A DNA stretch of 6,852 nucleotides, from contig SKFX01000047.1 in assembly GCA_007117775.1 (NCBI GenBank), positions 1-6,852 on the forward strand, read 5' to 3'. Below the pieces are notes generated by a model that saw only the letters and a list, made by a program, of their open reading frames with translations, was not told the DNA's origin and made no database searches. The position numbers and the translations under genes are program-made. Origin of the DNA: Ilumatobacteraceae bacterium (GTDB taxonomy: Bacteria > Actinomycetota > Acidimicrobiia > Acidimicrobiales > Ilumatobacteraceae). This document shows, piece after piece, positions 1 through 5,071 of the stretch. Position 1 is the stretch's first letter. Each line of letters begins with the position of its first letter.

Positions 1-875
1 CCGGCCAGGGTGGCGGGATGCATCAGGCAGTTGCAGGCGGTGACGTGGAACAGCGGGGTCGGCGCCATGAACACCGCCTGGGCGGCCTCGGCGGGCGCAT
101 CGGTCGGCGCCTCGAGATCACCGGCCGCGATGGCGAGGGCATCGGCGGTGCCGGTGAGGATCGTCATGAACACCAGATGCATGACGTTGTGGATCGAACC
201 CCGATGCGTCAACTGCGCACCCTTGGGGAATCCGGTGGTCCCCGAGGTGTAGAAGATGGTGGCATCGTCATCGGGGTCGATCTCGACGGCCGGCAGTGCA
301 TCGGGTGCGGCGGTCGGATCGACGACCTCGTCCCAGCGGACCGAACCGTCGGGCAGTGCCGCATCGGTGCGCACGGCGATGATGTCGAGCGTCCCGCCCG
401 AGCGCAGTTGTTCGAGATGTGGAATGACGCGCTCGATGCGCTCGCCATCCGCGATCAGCACCTTGGGTCGCGAATCGCTGATCGCGTACTCCATCTCCGG
501 GCCGGTCCACCAGGCGTTCATCCCGACCGCGGCCGCCCCGATCGACACCGTCGCCCAGTAGCTGATCACCCATTCGGGGTAGTTGCGCATCGCGATGCCG
601 ACACGGTCACCGCGCTCCACCCCGTAACGTTCCTGGAGCACCGCGGCGAGGGCACGGACCTGCGCGGCGACCTCGTCATAGGTGTAGGACTCGTCCTCAT
701 AGACGAGGTAGGTCTTGTCACCGTGCAATGTCGCCAGCTCCCACAGTGCCCGCATGGTCGGCGGTGCGGAGCCGAACACCCGCATCGGCACCCCGCGCAA
801 TTCGAAGGGTTCCATGGCGAAGGGTGCCCCCTCGGCGGTGAGTTGCTCCCAGGCGGCCTTGAAATGATCGATCAT
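1..875 (-). CDS. Fatty-acyl-CoA ligase (AMP-forming), 5' half only
   Basis: This encodes the N-terminal 291 residues of an adenylate-forming enzyme (ANL superfamily, FadD-like). Such enzymes activate a carboxylic acid, usually a fatty acid, to an acyl-AMP and then an acyl-CoA. The phosphate-binding P-loop signature YTSGTTGFPKGA is at residues 209-220. The PLFHVTACN motif typical of acyl-CoA ligases is at 274-282, and GDRVGIAMRNYPEW at about 89-102 is also typical. The family is usually about 500-560 residues, so the rest of the large domain and the C-terminal lid lie beyond the left edge; no stop is seen. I chose the ATG at 873-875, which gives MIDHFKAAWEQL, a normal beginning for this subfamily. 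A GTG at 900-902 is in frame but would add an unlikely MVFVTWHHRD extension. The Shine-Dalgarno is weak (CGGGA 3-4 nt before ATG). It lies 82 bp downstream of engB on the same strand and could be cotranscribed. Substrate chain length cannot be read from this half. Confidence 0.93.
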   Translation of the reverse strand, partial: MIDHFKAAWEQLTAEGAPFAMEPFELRGVPMRVFGSAPPTMRALWELATLHGDKTYLVYEDESYTYDEVAAQVRALAAVLQERYGVERGDRVGIAMRNYPEWVISYWATVSIGAAAVGMNAWWTGPEMEYAISDSRPKVLIADGERIERVIPHLEQLRSGGTLDIIAVRTDAALPDGSVRWDEVVDPTAAPDALPAVEIDPDDDATIFYTSGTTGFPKGAQLTHRGSIHNVMHLVFMTILTGTADALAIAAGDLEAPTDAPAEAAQAVFMAPTPLFHVTACNCLMHPATLA

Positions 876-957
876 GTCCCGATGATGCCATGTGACGAAC
901 ACCACACCACAAGCGGATGCGCCGAAGGATCCGGACGCGTTGTCGGGACCGGTTCGT

Positions 958-1548
958 TCAGGCCAGGTGTGCCAGCACCAGATGGCGCAGATCCGCGATC
1001 CCGGCACCATTGGAGGTGCTGGTCCACACGATGTCGCCGCGCTCGAGATCACAGCCTGCGGCCAGATCGCGACGGCGGGCATCGCGGCGCGATGACTTGA
1101 CCTTGTCCATCTTGGTGGCGACCACCGAATGCGGGACCTGATTGGCCCGCAACCACTCCAACATCTGGACATCGAGCGGTGTGGGCCCGATGGCGCCGTC
1201 GACGAGGACGAACACCTGCACGAGCGAGTCGCGTTCGAGCAGATATCCCTCGATCATCTCGGGCCAGTCGCGTCGGATGCGACCGGGCACCTTGGCATAG
1301 CCGTATCCGGGGAGATCCACGAGGCCGACATCGTCGCGACCGTCGAGGCCGAACAGGTTGATCAGCTGTGTGCGCCCCGGCGTATTTGACACCCGGGCCA
1401 ATTGGCGGGTGTTGGCGAGCGCATTGACCAGCGATGACTTGCCGACATTGGAACGACCCACGAAGGCCACCTCGGCGCGCAGTTCCGGTAATTGCTCGAA
1501 GGCGCTGGCCGAGGTGATGAAGCGCAACCGCAACGGTGATGCCGACAT
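958..1548 (-). CDS. engB: Ribosome biogenesis GTPase EngB/YsxC (YihA)
   Basis: This 196-residue TRAFAC-class GTPase matches the usual length of EngB/YsxC, which in well-studied bacteria binds the maturing 50S ribosomal subunit. All G motifs are visible: G1 GRSNVGKS at 31-38, the switch I TPGRTQ at 56-61, G3 DLPGYG at 78-83, G4 TKMD at 145-148, and G5 TSTSNGAG at about 176-183. The KVKSS stretch right after G4 is typical of EngB and separates it from Era and Der. The ATG at 1546-1548 gives the expected short N-terminal strand ahead of G1. No good Shine-Dalgarno precedes it; a GAGGA lies about 16 nt upstream, too far to be ideal. It begins 19 bp after the stop of the miniprotein at 1568-1777, so the two are probably cotranscribed. 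From general knowledge, many classical Actinobacteria such as mycobacteria lack a recognised EngB, which makes this gene a mild lineage clue. Confidence 0.95.
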   Translation of the reverse strand: MSASPLRLRFITSASAFEQLPELRAEVAFVGRSNVGKSSLVNALANTRQLARVSNTPGRTQLINLFGLDGRDDVGLVDLPGYGYAKVPGRIRRDWPEMIEGYLLERDSLVQVFVLVDGAIGPTPLDVQMLEWLRANQVPHSVVATKMDKVKSSRRDARRRDLAAGCDLERGDIVWTSTSNGAGIADLRHLVLAHLA

Positions 1549-1567
1549 CGCCGCGCCCGTTCGATCC

Positions 1568-1777
1568 TCAGCCCCGGATCAGACTGGCGAGGGCCCAGAT
1601 GGCTGCGATCAGGCCGACGGCGGCCATAATGACGCTGCGCGCCACCGGGGCGCGGGGCAGGTCAGCGTCTGAGCGACGGGCTTGGGGTGGGCGCACGATG
1701 GCCAACAAGTTCCCGGCGAACAGTGCGCCGCCGAGCGCCAAGAGCAACCAGGCCAAGAGGTCCTCTCCGAGGAACAT
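1568..1777 (-). CDS. Small two-helix membrane protein, unknown function
   Basis: This frame encodes 69 residues. Two hydrophobic segments are clear, at about residues 6-28 (LLAWLLLALGGALFAGNLLA core) and 47-66 (ARSVIMAAVGLIAAIWALAS core). They are joined by an arginine- and proline-rich loop, VRPPQARRSDADLPRAP. By the positive-inside rule the loop should face the cytoplasm and both ends should face outward. The frame stays open upstream to 1939, but that part is antisense to the VOC gene and reads as low-complexity charged sequence, so I start at the ATG 1775-1777. A CAGAAT hexamer ends 6 nt before this ATG, which could be a -10 element of a leaderless transcript. engB follows 19 bp after the stop, in the same direction. 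I recognise no family; the evidence for a gene is the paired helices, the fit between neighbours and the operon position. Confidence 0.66.
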   Translation of the reverse strand: MFLGEDLLAWLLLALGGALFAGNLLAIVRPPQARRSDADLPRAPVARSVIMAAVGLIAAIWALASLIRG

Positions 1778-1807
1778 GGTCCCATTCTGGCGTGCGAGAC
1801 TGTCCCG

Positions 1808-2428
1808 ATGGGGTTCCATCACGTCGCGTTCGCCACCCGAGACACCGAGGCCACCCATCGCTTCTACTCCGAGGTGATGGGTTTCGAACTCGTCAAGGTG
1901 GTCAGCGCCGCCACTCCGGCGCCACCGGGCGCCGACCATGACGGCTATTCAAAGCACTTCTTCTACTCGACCGGGACCGATGACCGCGGCGGTGACACCG
2001 GGATGATCGCCTTCTGGGAGCTGCACGACGACTCGATCGGTTCGGACTTCCCCGCGAATCTCAACGAGGCGATGGGGCTGCCATGGTGGGTGAACCACAT
2101 CGCCTTCGATGCACCGACGCGCGCCGATCTCGACGCCCACCGCGAACGCTGGCAGCGCCACGGGTACACCGTGCTCGAGATCGATCACGAGTTCTGCGTC
2201 AGCATCTACATCCGCGATCCGGCCGACAATCTGGTCGAGTTCTGCCATACGACACGGCCGTTCAGCGCCACTGAGCGTCTCGAGGCACTCGAGTTGCTGC
2301 GCGACCCGCATCCACCGCTCGAAACCGAGATGGGGGTGGTGGTCCATCCACCGATCGAGGCAGATGGGTCGGATCACGACAGACTGGGACACGATGACCT
2401 CGCTGGATCTCGGCCGCCTCATCGATGA
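1808..2428 (+). CDS. VOC-superfamily protein (glyoxalase/dioxygenase fold)
   Basis: The product is 206 residues. It has two βαβββ modules of the vicinal oxygen chelate fold: HHVAFATRDTEATHRFY with VMGFELVK at 4-30, and WVNHIAFDAP at 94-103 followed by IYIRDPADNLVEFCHTT at 133-149. The four likely metal ligands are H5 (or H4), E71 in IAFWELHDD, H97 and E144, the usual one-per-module-edge pattern, so the site looks intact. VOC proteins use a divalent metal for isomerisation, ring-cleaving dioxygenation, glutathione-type lyase chemistry or drug sequestration; the substrate here is unknown. I chose the ATG at 1808 because it puts the first β-strand at the N-terminus; the open frame back to 1682 is antisense to the miniprotein. 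No Shine-Dalgarno is evident. The last 35 bp overlap the start of mgtE in another frame, and the roughly 55-residue tail after the fold is polar and probably poorly ordered. Confidence 0.88.
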   Translation: MGFHHVAFATRDTEATHRFYSEVMGFELVKVVSAATPAPPGADHDGYSKHFFYSTGTDDRGGDTGMIAFWELHDDSIGSDFPANLNEAMGLPWWVNHIAFDAPTRADLDAHRERWQRHGYTVLEIDHEFCVSIYIRDPADNLVEFCHTTRPFSATERLEALELLRDPHPPLETEMGVVVHPPIEADGSDHDRLGHDDLAGSRPPHR

Positions 2429-3725
2429 GGGTGCCACCGCTGAACTGACGAACTGGCTGCACTCGGCCGGTACGCGTGAGATCACCGAGGAGCTGTCGCG
2501 CCTCGATGCGGCCAGCACCGCGTTCGCCTTCCGACTGCTGGCGCGCGACCGCGCGCTGGAGGTCTTCGAGGAACTCGAGCCGATCGACCAGCAACAGGTG
2601 CTCGACGGTCTGCGCGATGACCGTGTCGTCCATCTCATCGAGGAGATGACCCCCGATGACCGCGCCCGGCTGCTCGATGAGATGCCGGCCAAGGTGGCGA
2701 ATCGCCTCCTGCACCAGCTCAGCTACAACGAGCGCCGGCTGACCACGATCCTGCTCGGCTATCCCGAGGAGTCCGCCGGACGCCTGATGACACCCGAGTA
2801 CGTGTCACTTCGCGACACCATGACCGTGGCCGAGGCGATGGCCAAGATCCGCCGCGAGGCCCTCGACGCCGAGACGATCTACGCGCTGCCGGTCCTCGAC
2901 GGCCAGCGCCGCCTCATCGGGATCACCGGTCTGCGCTCATTGGTGGTGGCCGATCCCGAACAGCACATCTCGGACCTGATGACCACCGAGGTGGTCTCGG
3001 TGGGAACCGATATCGACCGTGAAGAGGCGGCCACGCTGGTGCGCGATGCCGGATTGATCGTGCTGCCGGTCGTGGACTCCGAACAGCGTCTCGTCGGCGT
3101 GATCACCGTCGATGATGCGATGAGCGTGTTGGAGGCCGAGGTCACCGAGGACTTCGCGCTCAGCGGTGCGTCGAGTCCGATCAACCAGTCCTATCTCACC
3201 GTGTCGGCACTCAAGCTGGCCCGGGCCCGTGCCCTGTGGCTCCTGGTCCTGATCGGTGCCGCTGCGCTGACCGTCAACGTGCTGCAGTACTTCGAGGGGA
3301 CGCTCAACCAGGTGGTCACCCTGGCGCTGTTCGTGCCGTTGCTGATCGGCACCGGCGGCAATTCCGGTGCCCAGGCCGCGACCGCGGTGATCCGCGCCAT
3401 GGCCGTCGGCGAGGTCCGATTCAGCGATCTGCCCCGCATCGTGTGGCGCGAGGCACGTGTCGGTCTCATGCTCGGGATCATGCTGGCCGCCGCAGTGTTC
3501 ATCCCGGTGTCGATCGTCTGGGATGCAGACCTCGCGCTGGTGGTCTCGGCCACGCTGGTGACCATCTGCACCTGGGCGACGCTGATCGGGTCCGGTCTGC
3601 CGCTCGTGGCCCGCCGTCTCGGCGTGGATCCGGCCGTGGTGTCGGCACCGTTCATCACCACCCTGGTGGATGCCACCGGCCTGATCTTCTACTTCGTCTA
3701 CGCGACGGTGATCCTGGGCCTGTGA
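2394..3725 (+). CDS. mgtE: MgtE-family magnesium channel/transporter
   Basis: The product is 443 residues, the usual MgtE length. Order of parts: an acidic helical N domain at about 10-125; two CBS domains at about 131-190 (beginning LMTPEYVSL) and 195-250 (beginning LMTTEVVSV); a linker helix; then a membrane domain of about five helices from 279 to the end. The pore signature GTGGNSGAQ is at 319-327. The conserved acidic residue of the last helix, in TTLVDATGL, is D426, equivalent in position to the Mg2+-selectivity aspartate described in Thermus MgtE. In that family the N and CBS domains bind Mg2+ and close the pore when intracellular Mg2+ is high; the many acidic residues here agree with that. 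I start at the ATG 2394, which gives MTSLDLGRLI. The open frame further upstream is a shadow of the VOC gene. A weak GGGA precedes the start. Overlap with the VOC gene implies translational coupling. No M-box leader can exist directly upstream because that DNA is coding. Confidence 0.95.
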   Translation: MTSLDLGRLIDEGATAELTNWLHSAGTREITEELSRLDAASTAFAFRLLARDRALEVFEELEPIDQQQVLDGLRDDRVVHLIEEMTPDDRARLLDEMPAKVANRLLHQLSYNERRLTTILLGYPEESAGRLMTPEYVSLRDTMTVAEAMAKIRREALDAETIYALPVLDGQRRLIGITGLRSLVVADPEQHISDLMTTEVVSVGTDIDREEAATLVRDAGLIVLPVVDSEQRLVGVITVDDAMSVLEAEVTEDFALSGASSPINQSYLTVSALKLARARALWLLVLIGAAALTVNVLQYFEGTLNQVVTLALFVPLLIGTGGNSGAQAATAVIRAMAVGEVRFSDLPRIVWREARVGLMLGIMLAAAVFIPVSIVWDADLALVVSATLVTICTWATLIGSGLPLVARRLGVDPAVVSAPFITTLVDATGLIFYFVYATVILGL

Positions 3726-3750
3726 CGGCATCGCAGTGCGCCGGAGCCGT
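3726..3750. other. 25-bp convergent junction, possible weak bidirectional hairpin
   Basis: mgtE and the regulator gene converge here with only 25 bp between their stop codons. GACGGC at 3724-3729 and GCCGTC at 3746-3751 form a 6-bp inverted repeat that touches both stops, with a 16-nt loop. No T-tract follows on either strand. It could help end both transcripts, but a 6-bp GC-rich repeat is also easy to meet by chance in this DNA. Confidence 0.25.
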
Positions 3751-4587
3751 CTACGGGCGCCCCGGCGGTGCATCCGGGTTCGAGGTGTCAGCTGCCGGGG
3801 TCTGCGGGCGCCGGATCACATAACCGAACCCGCGCACGGTCTCGATCAGCGTGGACGCCGACTCGAGCTTATGGCGCAGCGAGGAGACCAACGCCTCCAC
3901 CACATTGGGGTTATCGGCGTCGTAGCCCCAGACCAGATCCAACAACTGGGACTTCGACAACACCTGGCCGCGATGGCGGACCAGTTCGATGAGCACCTCG
4001 AACTCGAGTTTGGTCAGATCGATCAGACGGTCCTCGACCCAAGACTGATGGCCGGCACGATCGATCCTCAATGGGCCCAGCGTCATCAGGTCTCCCGCGA
4101 CGGAATCTGCGCCGGTATCGGACAACTGCTCGGTCACCGGCCACGCGTTGACCAGTGAGCCGAATACCTCGACAGCAGCCTGCAGCATCGTCTGATCGGC
4201 TGCAGCAAAGGTCCGTTCAGTGGCGAACGAGACCGAGACGGCACCACTGAAGTGGTCAAGCGCACGGCCACGAACACCGACCGGGAATGCAGCCACCGAC
4301 ATCACACTCGCATCGATCTCACGCGTATCCGCGAAACGCTTCACCACCTCAGCGCGCGTCGCTCGGATCACCACACGACGTTCGCGCCACGCCTCGACCA
4401 CCGCGAGCCCACCATCGAGGCTGGCGGTGTGGACCAGCTGGCTCATCTGTCGGTCCACACCGCTGGTGGCCGCATCGATATTCAGGACGCGGTCATCGAT
4501 GATGATCCCGGTCGCACCGATCACCCCCGCTGGGGCGAACAGATCGAGTGCGACTCTCGCCAACTGCTCTGGATCGTGTGCTCTCAC
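3751..4587 (-). CDS. GAF-domain transcriptional regulator with OmpR/PhoB-type winged helix
   Basis: The product is 278 residues. Residues about 8-148 look like a GAF-type sensor. FPVGVRGRALDHFSGAVSVS at 101-120 matches the late GAF strands, and RTFAAADQTMLQAAVEVFGS at 125-144 matches its closing helix. Residues about 168-260 are a textbook OmpR/PhoB DNA-binding domain: LTKLEFEVL at 191-199, the VLSKSQLLDLVWG helix at 209-221, the recognition helix VVEALVSSLRHKLE at 229-242, and the wing strand ETVRGFGYVIR at 249-259. There is no receiver domain and no phospho-acceptor aspartate, so it should respond to a bound ligand or redox cue rather than a kinase. The proline-rich tail (261-278) looks disordered. 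The start is the GTG at 4585-4587; an in-frame TAG two codons earlier (4591-4593) rules out a longer form. Only a poor Shine-Dalgarno (GGTAG) precedes it. It lies 166 bp downstream of the MazG-like gene, same strand. Ligand and targets are unknown. Confidence 0.87.
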   Translation of the reverse strand: MRAHDPEQLARVALDLFAPAGVIGATGIIIDDRVLNIDAATSGVDRQMSQLVHTASLDGGLAVVEAWRERRVVIRATRAEVVKRFADTREIDASVMSVAAFPVGVRGRALDHFSGAVSVSFATERTFAAADQTMLQAAVEVFGSLVNAWPVTEQLSDTGADSVAGDLMTLGPLRIDRAGHQSWVEDRLIDLTKLEFEVLIELVRHRGQVLSKSQLLDLVWGYDADNPNVVEALVSSLRHKLESASTLIETVRGFGYVIRRPQTPAADTSNPDAPPGRP

Positions 4588-4610
4588 CCACTACCGGCCA
4601 TGCCCGACCC

Positions 4611-4620
4611 TATATGCATA
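4611..4620 (-). promoter_or_regulatory. Possible -10 region of the regulator gene, with 8-bp palindrome
   Basis: On the minus strand this AT-rich patch in GC-rich DNA reads TATGCATATA, followed by GGG. TATAGG matches the -10 consensus at four of six positions and would give a leader of about a dozen nucleotides before the GTG at 4587. No convincing -35 hexamer is seen at 17-18 bp. The 8-bp palindrome TATGCATA (4613-4620) overlaps the -10, so it could be an operator. Weak evidence overall. Confidence 0.28.
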
Positions 4621-4675
4621 CAGGGGAACGTGCCGTATCAGACGCTGCGCGCTGCTGAGTCGAAACACGTGTATT

Positions 4676-4711
4676 GGCCGAGGGACACCAGCCGTTTGGT
4701 CCCGATCGGCC
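4676..4711 (-). terminator. Stem-loop, likely terminator after the MazG-like gene
   Basis: GGCCGA (4676-4681) plus GGGAC (4682-4686) pair with GTCCC (4699-4703) and TCGGCC (4706-4711). This gives 11 base pairs broken by a 2-nt GA bulge, with a 12-nt loop. It begins 42 nt beyond the MazG-like stop in the leftward direction. The sequence after it on that strand is AATACACGTGTTT, which lacks a proper U-tract, so this would be a GC-rich hairpin terminator of the kind often seen in high-GC bacteria, or an RNA-stabilising hairpin. Confidence 0.5.
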
Positions 4712-4753
4712 CGGAACGGTGTGTCGCGACGATCACCTCAGCAGAGCCCGGTC

Positions 4754-5071
4754 TCAACCCGGCGGGAACCGCTCTTCATTGCGATCGACCTTGGCGTTGG
4801 CTTCGGCCATGAGGTCCACCCCAAGCACACCGGCCAGTCTGACCAGATAAATCAGGACGTCGGCACACTCATCGCGCACCGCCGCCGCTCGATCAGGGGC
4901 GTCCATCACCGCGTCTGCCTCGGCGTCGGTCATCCACTGGAACACCTCGAGCAACTCAGCTGCTTCCACCGAGAGCGCTGCAGCGAGGTTGCGTGGATTG
5001 TGGAATCGCTCCCAGTCGCGGGCACGGGCGAAATCAGCGAGGCGCTGACCAAGTGCCTCGAAGTCGCTCAT
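4754..5071 (-). CDS. MazG-like nucleotide pyrophosphohydrolase (RS21-C6/dCTPase type)
   Basis: The product is 105 residues, a single-domain all-alpha NTP pyrophosphohydrolase. FHNPRNLAAALSVEAAELLEVFQW at 23-46 (in the family FHxPRNLxxALxxExxELxExFQW) is characteristic of the RS21-C6/DCTPP1 branch rather than of two-domain MazG. The Mg2+-binding acidic motifs are intact: E36-x-x-E39 and E68-x-x-D71 in RDECADVLIYL. The C-terminal EANAKVDRNEERFP with K94 and N98 is also typical. Relatives hydrolyse dCTP and modified dCTP, or other non-canonical NTPs, to NMP plus pyrophosphate; the exact substrate here is not readable. The start is firm: AAGGAG lies 7 nt upstream of the ATG at 5069-5071, and the ATG overlaps the TGA of the DUF2075 gene (ATGA). 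Translation is therefore coupled to that gene, and the two products probably work in one process. A hairpin after the stop suggests this is the last gene of the transcript. Confidence 0.93.
   Translation of the reverse strand: MSDFEALGQRLADFARARDWERFHNPRNLAAALSVEAAELLEVFQWMTDAEADAVMDAPDRAAAVRDECADVLIYLVRLAGVLGVDLMAEANAKVDRNEERFPPG

Larger units (their letters stand above)
4588..4753. other. 166-bp spacer between MazG-like and regulator genes
   Basis: This is the longest non-coding stretch in the window. In leftward transcription order it holds a strong stem-loop (4676-4711), a palindrome ACACGTGT (4665-4672), and an AT-rich patch with the palindrome TATGCATA (4613-4620) shortly before the regulator's GTG. 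No open frame here looks like a gene. It probably ends the DUF2075-MazG transcript and carries the regulator's own promoter. Confidence 0.6.

Noticed and set aside
864..875. Perfect 12-bp palindrome ATGATCGATCAT over the ligase start codon
   Set aside because: One or two 12-bp palindromes are expected by chance in a window of this size, and this one simply encodes M-I-D-H. It would be worth revisiting only if conserved at synonymous sites.
18..1100. A 360-codon open frame on the + strand
   Set aside because: It is antisense to the acyl-CoA ligase and engB, is rich in Arg/Gly/His in the way of GC-rich shadow frames, and shows no recognisable motif.
1778..1939. A longer N-terminus for the membrane miniprotein
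   Set aside because: The extension is antisense to the VOC gene's first module and reads as charged low-complexity sequence; the ATG at 1777 fits better.
1949..2692. A 247-codon open frame on the minus strand
   Set aside because: It spans antisense to both the VOC gene and the mgtE N domain, with Ser/Arg-rich low-complexity sequence.
2937..3773. A 278-codon open frame on the minus strand across mgtE
   Set aside because: It is antisense to the clear MgtE membrane domain; composition is His/Asp/Gly/Gln-rich with no fold signature.
4723..4730. 8-bp palindrome GTCGCGAC in the spacer
   Set aside because: Short GC palindromes are frequent in this composition, and nothing about its position suggests a function.
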